Assembly (NCBI GenBank): GCA_014155875.1 | Contig: JACEFZ010015107.1 | Span: forward strand, 112,222 to 176,221 | Length of the DNA stretch: 64,000 bases | Reading direction: 5' to 3' | DNA from: Cepaea nemoralis | Taxonomy: Eukaryota > Mollusca > Gastropoda > Stylommatophora > Helicidae | Translations under genes and position numbers: made by a program | In this document: positions 21,895 through 33,060 of the stretch, in pieces | Layout of the letters: every line of letters starts with the position of its first letter | How positions within the stretch are numbered: the stretch's first letter is position 1 | The notes under the pieces: model-generated | The model's input: only the letters and a program-made list of their open reading frames with translations | Told to the model about the DNA's origin: nothing | Database searches by the model: none

Positions 21895-22195
21895 ACTTTT
21901 TCTATCAAGTGTCGTGGGGAGAAATAACTAGCACTCCAACACCTGATAGGTGGCACTGGATAGTGACATTCCATGTGATTGTACAATGTCGTTGATGTCA
22001 TCAATTCATTTTCTTCTAAAGGCTTTCTCTTACTCTTGTAGCAGATGTTCTTTGATGTAGAACCAGTGCTGGTATTTGATGATCTTGTATTCTAATGAGA
22101 TGGCCAAACAATTTGATCTTATGTCTTTCAATATATGTAGCACAAGGTGTTGATCCCACTGTCTGTCTGATAACATCATTTCTTATTTGGTCTCA
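21895..22195 (-). mobile_element. Possible decayed LINE fragment
   Basis: Broken minus-strand frames (KAFRRK, DDINDIVQ, SDRQWDQH) resemble the C-terminal part of non-LTR elements. The match is weak and no tail or duplication is seen. Confidence 0.35.
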
Positions 22196-22980
22196 GTGTA
22201 GCAGTGTCACCACTCATCATGGCCAACCGCCTCAGAGGAGTCCATGGCCGCCGTGTAGTGGTGCTTCAAAGCAAATTGGTGGATCCACAACATCAACATA
22301 AAAAGATGTGAATACAAATTTTCAACTTCTCAGGAACGTAGCAATAACGTAGATACAAAGCAAGGCTGCTCTTGAAGTTCAGTTTTCATAGTTCCTTTAT
22401 TCATGACTCACATAGGACGGTTAGGGGTCGACATGTCAAAGATACAAATGTTACAAGTGTCCAGCATAACTCTTTGTTGTAATATAAAAATGTTCGTTAC
22501 AGATGTTACACGGTTTTCTTCCATATCGTTCCTTAATTATCTGTTATTTAGATAAAACTCGCTTTATCGACCTCCCTTGCCAAATAACTCATTCTGCATT
22601 CCTGATGGTACCAGTCCCAATATTAGAAGCACGACTTGCTTTCAAGACTGATGGTTGGCTTGTGTATCGTATGTATCTTGTTGTCAACATACGCCATCGC
22701 CATCGCATCATCAAGCGACGGTGCTTAACCGTGCACTGCTTACTAAATATTGCACAGGAATTATTTATTGTATCTAATTCTAGACCTGGCCATGCTTTAT
22801 TTTTGAACCCCGTCCGTACTAATCACTATAACAGTTACACTGTTATATCAGATAGTTAAGTTGGCAGCTCTCATCAAGCATCTCATCTCACAGGTGTTGA
22901 TTTTCCGTCAGTGTGATTTGGATCATGTCCAAGTATGACACTGTTAGCTAAAATGATGAACTACAAATATTCATTAACTG
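22196..22980. other. Unclassified intron sequence
   Basis: More GC-balanced than its surroundings and without tandem structure. I could not assign it to any family seen elsewhere in the window. It could be part of a longer, unrecognised element. Confidence 0.4.
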
Positions 22981-22983
22981 GTT

Positions 22984-23165
22984 AAAAAAATATTAGTTGC
23001 ATATCCTTTACAGGATGTTGCAGTCAATCCCAGCATTTTATGGCTGTTGTGATTTCCTGGAAATTTTACATTCAGTAGTTTTCCATTGCTTTCTGAACAA
23101 TCGTCACTCATACCACTGAATGTCAGAATCACCAATGTAGAGCTACATGGAGAGAACTAAACAAA
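22984..23165 (-). mobile_element. SINE-B fragment, head missing
   Basis: TTGCATATCCTTTACAGGAT at the left is the reverse of the SINE-B 3' end, followed by its body (CATTCAGTAGTTTTCCATTG, CTTTCTGAACAATCG). Confidence 0.75.
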
Positions 23166-23525
23166 TGTCAGTGAATCAAGAAGTGAGGGGGAAAAAGATG
23201 CTGGCACTGAATACGGCATAAATTGAGAAAGCCTGAGAATAGCAAAAGTAGAAGGGCCTTTATGTGGAATAAACATGGCAAAGAAATAGAGCAAGACTTA
23301 AAACACAGACAAGTTGGAAACAAAAATGAATAATATTAGGAAGATGTAGATGGAGCTTCTTGAGACAATTCAGTATAGAACAGATTGTAGTGAGTTGGCT
23401 GAATGCTTATGCCCAAATATGGAATAAAGAGTGAAAGAAGATGAAGAGTACTGTACATTAACTATATATCTTAGATTAGCACCACAGTGATTAACCATAC
23501 AATTTATATGAATAATACTTTAATT

Positions 23526-23769
23526 CAGGAGTCTCCGTGGCGAAGTGGTCAAGCCGTTTGACTCGGGTTCCGAAGGTTGTGGGTTTGAGTCCGGGCTGCG
23601 TCCTTCGGTTCACAAGTGAAATTTTTTGGAGACTCCTGTGGGTCATCACTAGAGCTACGGAGTTCGTGCTGGGTGTGACGCTTTCCACGCTGCGGAAAGA
23701 GACCGAGTCATATGGGATAAAACCCGGTGCAACGAAGTTGACCCTGTCGACTTTTAGGCGACTTTTATG
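23526..23769 (+). mobile_element. SINE-C, full-length copy
   Basis: A 244-bp copy flanked by CTTTAATT (23,518-23,525 and 23,770-23,777). The tRNA-like head has GTGGCGAAGTGGTCAAGCCG and the B box GGGTTTGAGTCC. The body carries TTGGAGACTCCTGTGGGTCA. It serves as reference for copies at 574, 56,250 and 61,640. Confidence 0.88.
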
Positions 23770-24106
23770 CTTTAATTAACTACATATTTTATATTAGCAA
23801 TGGTTTCAATTCTGATTGGTCTATAAAAATATGGATCTAGCACATTATTTACTATTTTTTAATACTGCCAATTAAAACTACACATCTAACATTAGCAGTT
23901 ATCAAATTGCCCAAAAGGACTATCATTATTGCATCCTGGACAAGCCGATGGGACGCTCAGGAAGTAGAGGAGTGTGTGAGACCAGTACTGGAACTTAACA
24001 TCTGTGGCCAAGCACATTAGGATGTAAATAGGTCATGACGCAGTACAAAAAACATGGATTGGCTGGGATTGGGCCTAGGAGAGTCATGTTTCCTCTATGG
24101 ATTTCC

Positions 24107-24545
24107 ATCATCATCACGTACCATGCTGAGGTGCTCATGTTTCGTCACCAGTCTTGAAACAGCACGCTCAGTTCTTGTCTCATTTATACCACATGGTCAA
24201 GCCATCTAGATATTTATCTCTCTCTCTTCCTCTTGTTCTTTTCCCTTCAATCTTGTCAGTTGTCATTAAGTTATCTAGTTTTTTCTTCTCATAACGTGCC
24301 CAAAAAATGCTGACTGACTACATCTAATTTCTCTAATAAGTTTATGATTTTCATTTGTTTCTTGTAGGACTTGTTCACTAGTTTTCTGTCTGTCCATGGT
24401 ATTCTTTGCATTTTTCTCAGGAATCATATTCCCACTGCTTCTCAGCTTGTCTGCTTATTGTCCTCATTTCACATTCATGTAAAGTACAGATTCTATGTAG
24501 CTCTTCAATACTTTTTTTCATTGCAACTGACATCTTTTTTATAGA
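24107..24545 (-). mobile_element. LINE-A fragment, decayed
   Basis: It starts with the ATCATCACGTACCATGC tail/end signature of LINE-A and continues over the GRPR and LLYG regions with many substitutions. Confidence 0.75.
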
Positions 24546-24736
24546 TCAGACTGTCAACTGCAATAAGAGAGTGTTTAAATGTCACACAGAACCTGTACTT
24601 CACACAGAGCATGTACTGTCACACAGAGCATGTACTGTTACACAGATAAGATGGGTTTCTGGTACTTCATTGTCAACAAACTCAAGAGAGAAAAAAGATG
24701 AAAAATGCTTTCATCCAACACTGCTTAGCTACATAC

Positions 24737-24842
24737 CTCGCCCCATTTCAAACAACACAGCAGACGTGGTTCCTTGTGTAAGTGGCACAGTGTACGTCTG
24801 GTCCCAAGGTTAAGTGTGCTCGGTGGCGGGCCAATAGTGAAG
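24737..24842 (-). CDS. KCNT: KCNT-like exon 14: entry to RCK2
   Basis: The acceptor is GCATATTGTAG and the donor is GGGCGAG|GTATGT. It reads FTIGPPPSTLNLGTRRTLCH, LHKEPRLLCCLKWGE. This matches [27 protein letters not shown] of Slack at the start of RCK2. Phases fit exons 13 and 15. Confidence 0.9.
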
Positions 24843-24904
24843 CTACAATATGCACAAGTGAAACCAGTTTTACATAATATGTCTTGATTAAAAAAAAATT
24901 TTGT

Positions 24905-25065
24905 GTGTGTTTTTTGTTTGCGCTCGCTTGCTTTCAACTCAAACGTAGTCCATACACACTATTTTATAGTCGTGATGGACTGAATTTTGCACGTGGGTTA
25001 GCTTTCTCTATAAACAGTGCCCTTCGCCATCAGGTGAACCCACTCCAACTTCAGAGGTATAAATA
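24905..25065 (-). mobile_element. SINE-A fragment
   Basis: The SINE-A body (GCACGTGGGTTAGCTTTCTC, GAACCCACTCCAACTTC), truncated before the tRNA-like head. Confidence 0.75.
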
Positions 25066-25142
25066 TAATGGACACAACATAATGTATTTGTTTAATAAAT
25101 GGAAAAGTTATGGTAGCATGGTGGTTAACAAACTCACGGGCT

Positions 25143-25882
25143 AACACAATTAGTAGAAGTAGTAGTAACAGAGAGTGCAAGGAAAGGACTCTCCTTGAAT
25201 ATCAAGAAAACAGTAACAATGGTAATATCAAAGAAAATGGTGACACCAAAATGTGACATAGAAATAGAAGGGAAAATCCTTAACCAAGTTGATAATTTTA
25301 GATACCTAGGGGCATTTATAACATCAGATGGAAGATGTACAACAGAGATTAGGAGCAGAATAGGGCAGGCAAAAGCCGCATTTCAGAAAATGAAGAGTAT
25401 CTTATGCAATAAGTCACTATCACTGAATGTAAGAAAGAGAGTGCTGAAATGCTATGTAGAACCAGTTTTGCTGTATGGCAGTGAATCTTGGAATGTAAAT
25501 GAACAAATTAAGAAGAAATTAGAAGCAACAGAGATGTGGTTCCTGAGACGAATGTTGCGAATTCCTTGGACTGCAAGAGTAACTAACGACGACTGCCTGA
25601 AACAGGCTAACGAAACTAGAACATTATATACAACAATAAGACAGAGACAAACAGCTTTCCTCGGTCATGTGATGAGAAGAGAGGCATTAGAGAACATCGT
25701 AACAACTGGAAAGATCGAGGGGAAGAGAGGCAGAGGTAGACCAAGAGAAGTGATGCTGGATGGATTGAGATGGTGGCATGGAGGAATATCAGCAGCAGAG
25801 TTGATCCAGAAAACCAAAGACCGAGATCTATGGAGAGCCATGAACGCCTACGCCAGCCGGCACGGCATTTGATGATGATGAT
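25143..25882 (+). mobile_element. LINE-A-like element (subfamily A2), 3' part
   Basis: A 5'-truncated copy with an open C-terminal RT reading and a GATGATGAT tail. It differs enough from the copy at 651-1914 to be a separate subfamily. It is the best match to 7192-7709. Confidence 0.85.
25195..25872 (+). CDS. LINE-A2 reverse transcriptase C-terminus
   Basis: A 225-codon open frame beginning after the RT core: FRYLGAFITSDGRCTTEIRS, VLKCYVEPVLLYGSESWNVN, EMWFLRRMLRIPWTARVTND, FLGHVMRREALENIVTTGKI and GRGRPREVMLDGLRWWHGGI. The YADD core is missing because of 5' truncation, so no catalytic activity is expected. Confidence 0.78.
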   Translation: MNIKKTVTMVISKKMVTPKCDIEIEGKILNQVDNFRYLGAFITSDGRCTTEIRSRIGQAKAAFQKMKSILCNKSLSLNVRKRVLKCYVEPVLLYGSESWNVNEQIKKKLEATEMWFLRRMLRIPWTARVTNDDCLKQANETRTLYTTIRQRQTAFLGHVMRREALENIVTTGKIEGKRGRGRPREVMLDGLRWWHGGISAAELIQKTKDRDLWRAMNAYASRHGI

Positions 25883-26387
25883 AACATCCAAGTAAATGGG
25901 AAAAATTCTTAAACATGTAATTTGGTATCACTATCTTGGAGCCATTATAACATCTCACTGAAGATGTCTTGTAGAGAACAGAGCAACAATTGCTATGGCA
26001 AAGGCAGTTTTATGCAAAATGGAAAGAAAAGAAAGATGGAAAACAGACCAATAAAAAGCGATCAACTGCAGTGAGAAAAAAAAGGATGAAATGCTATCTA
26101 GAACCGATACTGTTTTATGCATGTAAAACATAGACAATAAGCGGACAAGCTGAGAAACATTTAATTGCAGTAGAAATGTATTGATGAAGAAAATGCAAAG
26201 AATACCATGGTCGGACTGAAAAATGAATGAGGCAGTCCTGCATGAAACAAATAAAAATAATAAATTGATTACTTAGGGAAATTAAACAGAGAATCAAGAT
26301 AATTTGGACACATCATGAGGAAAACAATTTGAAAATACAGCAACTGACAAACTTGATGGGAAAAGAGCAAGAGGACAGTTTAATAGT
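25883..26387 (+). mobile_element. Second LINE-A fragment, decayed, adjacent
   Basis: It begins with NIQVNGKILKHV and YHYLGAIITSH and continues with heavy damage. It is split by a SINE-B at 26,388-26,640 and resumes with DLIQDSDD-like sequence and a GATGATGATG tail at 26,650-26,760. Confidence 0.7.
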
Positions 26388-26640
26388 TAGTTACATATCC
26401 TTTACCGGACGTCGCAGTCAACACCAGCATTATTTGCTGTTGTGATCTCTTGGCAAGTTTACTTTCAGTAGTTTGCCATTGCTTTCTGAACGACCAGCAC
26501 CCATACCATTTTGTTTTTAAAAAAAACAATGTAAGGCAGTCTGCTGCCAAATCGCCCGCAGCTGTGTTTCGAACGCGGGTATGCAGGATCATGAACTGCG
26601 TCCGTAACCCCTTTGCCACAGAGAATAGGATGGTAAAAAG
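26388..26640 (-). mobile_element. SINE-B copy
   Basis: The left end TACATATCCTTTACCGGACG is the reversed 3' end. The right end contains, on the minus strand, GTGGCAAAGGGGTTACGGAC and CGCGTTCGAAACACAGC, the A-box-like and B-box-like parts. Confidence 0.85.
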
Positions 26641-26819
26641 ATAAAAACCTAGAACACAGATTTGATCCAAGACTCAGATGATCTTGTGAGACTGCAAACC
26701 TTGATCACCCAGGAAGATCACCATGCATATTGGCATGGCACTTGATGATGATGATGACTAACACAATGGTCCTGGGCCATTATGGAACTGGTTGCAATGA
26801 ACAACACCTGTTTGGACTA

Positions 26820-28105
26820 AAGCATGGATGAGAACAACCTTCTCCCCCTCCTCCTCCTTCATACACCTTCAGATGTCTACATGAGCAGCAGTCAACTTGA
26901 GCTTGTTGACATCTCCACAGAGTTTGTCCTCAAATGGAGTAGGTGTCACAGGAAGATAGAGATGGGGTGGGTCCAAAGACAGTGGTTATTGTCTTTGCAG
27001 CGGTCATGGCTGGTAAAGATTAGTTTCATTTTTGTGCCAAGGCACATGGGTGTACAAGGAAATGAGCAGGCCGACAGGCTTGCAGGTAAGGCTACTGTGG
27101 AAGGCGGGCAAGCCATGGGCCAGGCTGATATACTGAATGATCTATGAGAAGCAAATCATTTGCGAGAACTAAGTGATGACTGAATCTACAACCATAGTCA
27201 GACTGCAAGAACAGCAAGTTAAAAGAGTTGTGGCCAAACAAGAACACTATGCAGGAAGTGAAAGAAGATTAACCCTTTACCGGGCAAAACACCCGGGAAC
27301 GTTTTTACCCTCAAACGGGCAAACCGTCCAAAAGCATCCGTGACTATTATGCATTGTAAAAACGCTATCTTTTGGCTTTCCAAGATTTTCGATTGTCTAC
27401 TTTTGGTTTCGCCTATAGCTTGACAGTGGCTGCCATTTGCAAGCATCTACTTTGAATTTAAACGGATTTTTAAAATAGTTTTTGGGGGCCTTACGCTTTG
27501 TATTTCAAAATGGATTTCGACCATTCTTCAAGTGATAGTGGAGATTTCGCTGGGTTGAATTTAAGTGACATTGAAGGGCACGAAGTTGACTATTAATCAG
27601 AGCTAGATATCAGTGATCAGCGTTACTTTGCGTTAGCAGTCGTGAGTCAAACTTTAAAGAAAGTAATTCTGATTCTGAAAATGTGTTTGTAAATTGCTGT
27701 ATAAATGACTGACAATCAGAAACAATATGTTGTATTTTGTAAATATTTGTGTTCATATGTTGATTACAGGGAACATTCACGTGAGTAAAATAACCTGCAT
27801 GCTTTTTACTTCATTTTGTTTTTTATTTAAGTAAAATCGGTTGACTAACACCTTTTATGTGATGATTTTACTAACGTAACCCAAAATTATACCGAACCTC
27901 AAAATTCTTCTTGCCCATTCAGGGCTACAAAACAGACAAACATCTGCCCTGTAAAGGGTTGATAAACCAACAAAGAACTGGTATCATGAACCGCTACAAG
28001 CTGCAGGATTTACTGAGGAGGGGATCCGAACACTTATGGACTGAATGGTTTGATGTGCAATGAGAATGATCTGTCGACTAACTAACTAACTAACTAACTG
28101 GAGTG
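26820..28105 (+). mobile_element. LINE-E copy with RNase H remnant, split by a MITE
   Basis: 26,820-27,147 reads STEFVLKWSRCHRK and FIFVPRHMGVQGNEQADRLA, the end of an RNase H domain. After the MITE the 3' end resumes at 27,960 (YKLQDLLRRGSEHLWTEW) and ends in an AACT tail. Confidence 0.82.
27273..27958 (+). mobile_element. piggyBac-like MITE, copy 2
   Basis: A 686-bp relative of 20,344-21,040, with left TTAA (27,269-27,272) and the right TTAA mutated to TTGA. The internal ATG at 27,510 opens MDFDHSSSDSGDF. Inserted in LINE-E. Confidence 0.83.
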
Positions 28106-28215
28106 GGTGTAGGCCTAAGCTTTTCTCTGTTCTGCTTATGTTGGATACTCTGAAAGAAATGTTTAGCTATCATTTGACCAGCACCACAGTTATATTCCTG
28201 GAAGAGAACAGTCTA
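28106..28215 (-). mobile_element. LINE-E antisense fragment
   Basis: GGAGTGGGTGTAGGCC and CTGTTCTGCTTATGTTGGAT match the minus-oriented LINE-E piece at 62,590-62,715. Confidence 0.6.
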
Positions 28216-28267
28216 TGTCCCTCACCCATTCTACAAAAGACCTGCAACCAGAACAATATATATATAA

Positions 28268-28520
28268 AGGCAAGCAGTGGTAGAGCAGTGGTTAGAATAT
28301 GTGCCTGCTGACCTGGTGGCCTTGTGTTTGAACCCCCTTCAAGGTGGACATTTCCCCCCCACTGACTTGAGTTCCCAGATTGTCCTAGCCTATAACAGGT
28401 ACCAGGAACTTGCCAAGGAAGTCAAGGCAGCCAGTATGTTATTGACTGCATCAGTCATCGGCTGCTGACTGGTCTAGAATTCTGGGGCAAGAAAGGGGTC
28501 CGATACATTAACTTACAATG
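28268..28520 (+). mobile_element. tRNA-derived SINE, another family
   Basis: The head CAGTGGTTAGAATATGTGCC with B box GTGTTTGAACCCC is tRNA-like. The body differs from SINE-A to D. A single copy was seen, so family limits are unknown. Confidence 0.6.
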
Positions 28521-28781
28521 ACTTACTTATACACAGTGCAGACCATTGAAGGCCATCTCAGATGTGGTGAATTTCTGTTGTGAATATTCTACTATATGCT
28601 GTAAATGCATTACTATATGCTTGAACTCTTATCACAGGAATTTCTGATAAGAAGAACTATTTCTTGGGTCCCAGGTGAGTTCGTCTGATCAAGTCTGCAC
28701 TGTATAAGTAGTCAAAAGAACTCTTTACAGAAATGGCATCTATACATCTGAAGGCAAACAAAAAAGCACATTTGTTCTAAC

Positions 28782-28932
28782 CTCTCCTTGCCTAAATCAA
28801 TCATGTGCTGTACTATTTTAGATGGAACTGTTGCACCATGCACCCGGTCGAAGGATTCTTTCTTGTTGTTCATTGGGGTCTGTGCATTCTCATTTAGCAG
28901 CAGAGAACCTCCCTTTGGTAGCAGAGGCATTG
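28782..28932 (-). CDS. KCNT: KCNT-like exon 13: linker
   Basis: The acceptor TCATTTGTTGCAG is strong and the donor is GGAGAG|GTTAGA. It encodes MPLLPKGGSLLLNEN, then KESFDRVHGATVPSKIVQHM, IDLGKE. It fits exon 11 or 12 upstream (phase 1) and exon 14 downstream (phase 2). This is linker sequence without clear family conservation, so it is supported mainly by structure. Confidence 0.7.
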
Positions 28933-29072
28933 CTGCAACAAATGACAAAGACATTCTGGTGAACTTCAAGAATGGCCAATATCATATGCTTTTGTGTAAT
29001 GGAGGATTTTAGACATAAATATCATCATTATCTTTGTTTTCATCGGAGGTGGTGGAGGTACTTCACCCTCAC

Positions 29073-29285
29073 CTTCCTCTTCTTCTTTTACATGAATGTA
29101 ATATGCATCATACGTGACATATAAATGCAGTAAAAAAGAATAGTCACAAGACTCGAAGGGTCGAATGCAAGAATCATCTGCATGCCAATGTGTGACCATT
29201 TCAAAATCAAGTTCATTTATTTGTTCATTCTTTTTCCTTTTTTTTAAAAATCCTTTTCCCTTCCCCTCCTTCCTCCTCCTCCTAA
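29073..29285 (-). CDS. KCNT: Possible KCNT-like cassette exon 12 (doubtful)
   Basis: A 213-base open block, phase 1 at both ends, so it could be included or skipped without a frame change. It begins VRRRRKEGKGKGFLKKRKKN and ends VKEEEEG at donor GAGGAAG|GTGAGG. The acceptor (ACCTGCAAG) lacks a good pyrimidine tract and the protein has no family match I recognise. It may be intronic chance. Confidence 0.3.
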
Positions 29286-29940
29286 CTTGCAGGTATCTGA
29301 TCTTGAGCATAAATCAGCAATCATGGCTCACCAATCCTCTGTGTCAGCTGATATTCTATTGAAGTTGGTATTTACATTATTATTTGTTGTCCAGTTGTTT
29401 AAGCTTTCCATATTCTATCTTTCTGTCTTCTGCTGCCTCTCCTGCCTAGTATTTCTCTTACAAGGCTAATTTCTCTGTTCCATCACTTCTATTGATATGC
29501 CTTGTACATTTCGATTGTATTATCCTGAAAGTTTTAATAAGTGATCTTTCAACACAAGCAGCTCTCAGGAACTCAGGAGTATCATATAGCGGGAGAAAAC
29601 TGGCAATATAATGATGAAGTAAAAGAAATTTATGCAGAAAAACACTAATCTGTTCAAGACTTTAGCTAAAGAAGTCAAGAAACAAATATGGGAGAACTTT
29701 GTGACAAATGATTCTGGTGAGAAAACCTGAAATTATGGCATCGATAGGATAAGAAATTTCAAGACACTGGCTATGAAATGAAACAACTCAACAGTCCTAG
29801 CAGGCAACAAACAAACACATTCATGAGGACACACATATCCATATCTGTGAACATTCAGTCTGTATGCCCAGACATCCCAAAACGCTCATTAACACTCCCA
29901 AGACAGAAACATGGCTGTTACCTTCGTCAACATCTCTTAC

Positions 29941-30081
29941 CTTCTATGCCTTTGCGGAGATTTTTGGCTAAAGTTGATCCAAGGTTAGCAGTAATGGTAC
30001 TGAAGACAGATTCCTCATCGATATCCTCTTGCTCTCCTTCATTTCCCTCCACCCACTTAGTCATTTCTTTCAAAATTAGAG
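29941..30081 (-). CDS. KCNT: KCNT-like exon 11: RCK1-RCK2 linker
   Basis: The acceptor is TTTGTCATCAG and the donor is ATAGAAG|GTAAGAG. Its phases match exon 10 (1 base carried). It encodes LILKEMTKWVEGNEGEQEDI, DEESVFSTITANLGSTLAKN, LRKGIE, an acidic stretch then a basic end. The linker is poorly conserved in the family, so the call rests on splice sites, open frame and phase. It is separated from exon 10 by a 12.7-kb intron. Confidence 0.75.
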
Positions 30082-30235
30082 CTGATGACAAATTTGGCAT
30101 GGGAAAGAAGGATATTTATATCATAGAATTCCATAATTCTTCACTACTTTTATACCAGATGTATTAATGTGTTCAATTTCTTATGGAAATTAAATGAAAT
30201 ATTGAAACACAAAAATGTAGTGAATGTAAGTCTTA

Positions 30236-30445
30236 GCTACAGGGGGTTCCAAGATAGATTACGAGTCCGAGAATCATTATCATTGCACTCACAACATTCG
30301 CACATGTGGTCTGTCCCCTTCTGTAGCAGCCAAAGAAGAGATCCCATGCTGATGGTACTAGTGACGGCTTGGTTCAGTGCGCATCTGCATTTTTCTCTTT
30401 GTTTTTTTGAGTGTTCCAGACCCTCTGCTCTATCCCTGCTGATTA
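30236..30445 (-). mobile_element. LINE-E 3' end fragment
   Basis: CACATGTGGTCTGTCCCCTT and AGCAGCCAAAGAAGAGATCC parallel the 3' end of LINE-E (see 2906-3037), reversed. No clear tail duplication. Confidence 0.65.
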
Positions 30446-30473
30446 AACAAGATGAGGGAAGGAGGGAGCGAAA

Positions 30474-30477
<4 letters not shown>

Positions 30478-30549
<72 letters not shown>

Positions 30550-30634
30550 GTGAGTGAGTGAGTGAGTGAGAGTGAGTGAGTGAGTGAGTGAGTGAGTGAG
30601 TGAGTGAGTGAGTGAGTGAGTGAGTGAGTGAGTC
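30478..30634. repeat. (AG)n and (GAGT)n microsatellites
   Basis: About 34 AG pairs followed by roughly 20 GTGA units. Confidence 0.95.
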
Positions 30635-30802
30635 TCTCTCTGTCTCAAGTGAGGATTTGTATTAAACTGACCTGTGCTCCAATACAACCCAGCCTAAAAA
30701 GGACACCAGGAAATATTCTAGGAAGTACAGGTGTTATAGTCATCCATCAAGCCATTGCTCTATAAAAACATGGGGCAAACATCATATACCCAGCATGCAT
30801 CA

Positions 30803-32910
30803 TATCTACAAGGCAGGAGGTTTGTGTCTCTCTTGGTCTAGTTCCTAGTCTATATACAAGGCAGCAGGTTTGTGTCTCTCTTGGTCTAGTTCCTAGTCTT
30901 ATCTACAAGGCAGGAGGTTTGTGTCTCTCTTGGTCTAGTTCCTAGTCTATATACAAGGCAGGAGGTTTGTGTCTCTCTTTGTCTAGTTCCTAGTCTATCT
31001 ACAAGGCAGGAGGTTTGTGTCTCTCTTGGTCTAGTTCCTAGTCTATATACAAGGCAGCAGGTTTGTGTCTCTCTTGGTCTAGTTCCTAGTCTTATCTACA
31101 AGGCAGCAGGTTTGTGTCTCTCTTAGTCTAGTTCCTAGTCTATATACAAGGCAGGAGGTTTGTGTCTCTCTTGGTCTAGTTCCTAGTCTATATGCAAGGC
31201 AACAGGTGTGTCTCTCTTTGTTTAGTTCCTAGTCTATATACAAGGCAGCAGGTTTGTGTCTCTCTTGGTCAAGTTCCTAGTCTATATACAAGGCAGCAGG
31301 TTTGTGTCTTTCTTGGTCTAGTTCCTAGTCTTATCTACAAGGCAGGAGGTTTGTGTCTCTCTTTGTTTAGTTCCTAGTCTATATACAAGGCAGGATGTTT
31401 GTGTCTCTCTTGGTCTAGTTCCTAGTCTATATACAAGGCAGGAGGTTTGTGTCTCTCTTGGTCTAGTTCCTAGTCTATATACAAGGTAACAGGTGTGTCT
31501 CTCTTTGTTTAGTTCCTAGTCTATATACAAGGCAGGAGGTTTGTGTCTCTCTTGGTCTAGTTCCTAGTCTATATACAAGGCAGCAGGTTTGTGTCTCTCT
31601 TGGTCTAGTTCCTAGTCTTATCTACAAGGCAGCAGGTTTGTGTCTCTCTTGGTCTAGTTCCTAGTCTATATACAAGGCAGGAGGTTTGTGTCTCTCTTGG
31701 TCTAGTTCCTAGTCTATATGCAAGGCAACAGGTGTGTCTCTCTTGGTCTAGTTCCTAGTCTATATACAAGGCAGCAGGTTTGTGTCTCTCTTGGTCTAGT
31801 TCCTAGTCTATATACAAGGCAGGAGGTTTGTGTCTCTCTTGGTCTAGTTCCTAGTCTTATCTACAAGGCAGCAGGTTTGTGTCTCTCTTGGTCTAGTTCC
31901 TAGTCTATATACAAGGCAGGAGGTTTGTGTCTCTCTTGGTCTAGTTCCTAGTCTATCTACAAGGCAGAAGGTTTGTGTCTCTCTTGGTCTAGTTCCTAGT
32001 CTGTCTACAAGGCAGGAGGTTTGTGTCTCTCTTGGTCTAGTTCCTAGTCTATATACAAGGCAGCAGGTTTGTGTCTTTCTTGGTCTAGTTCCTAGTCTTA
32101 TCTACAAGGCAGGAGGTTTGTGTCTCTCTTTGTTTAGTTCCTAGTCTATATACAAGGCAGGATGTTTGTGTCTCTCTTGGTCTAGTTCCTAGTCTATATA
32201 CAAGGCAGGAGGTTTGTGTCTCTCTTGGTCTAGTTCCTAGTCTATATACAAGGTAACAGGTGTGTCTCTCTTTGTTTAGTTCCTAGTCTATATACAAGGC
32301 AGGAGGTTTGTGTCTCTCTTGGTCTAGTTCCTAGTCTATATACAAGGCAGCAGGTTTGTGTCTCTCTTGGTCTAGTTCCTAGTCTTATCTACAAGGCAGC
32401 AGGTTTGTGTCTCTCTTGGTCTAGTTCCTAGTCTATATACAAGGCAGGAGGTTTGTATCTCTCTTGGTCTAGTTCCTAGTCTATATGCAAGGCAACAGGT
32501 GTGTCTCTCTTGGTCTAGTTCCTAGTCTATATACAAGGCAGGAGGTTTGTGTCTCTCTTGGTCTAGTTCCTAGTCTATATACAAGGCAGGAGGTTTGTGT
32601 CTCTCTTGGTCTAGTTCCTAGTCTTATCTACAAGGCAGCAGGTTTGTGTCTCTCTTGGTCTAGTTCCTAGTCTATATACAAGGCAGGAGGTTTGTGTCTC
32701 TCTTGGTCTAGTTCCTAGTCTATCTACAAGGCAGAAGGTTTGTGTCTCTCTTGGTCTAGTTCCTAGTCTGTCTACAAGGCAGGAGGTTTGTGTCTCTCTT
32801 GGTCTAGTTCCTAGTCTATATACAAGGCAGGAGGTTTGTGTCTCTCTTGGTCTAGTTCCTAGTCTTATCTACAAGGCAGGAGGTTTGTGTCTCTCTTTGT
32901 TTAGTTCTTG
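30803..32910 (-). repeat. 48-bp minisatellite, left arm of a giant inverted array
   Basis: About 43 units with plus-strand core GTTTGTGTCTCTCTTGGTCT and variants with GGAGG/GCAGG. A higher-order period of about 767 bp (16 monomers) is visible: the variant GCAAGGCAACAGGTGTGTC recurs at 31,718 and 32,485, and GGATGTTTGTG at 31,393 and 32,160. Confidence 0.95.

Positions 32911-33060
<150 letters not shown>

Noticed and set aside
22503..22859. 118-residue plus-strand frame
   Set aside because: No recognisable motif, no splice or start support, antisense to the host gene; kept only as unclassified sequence.
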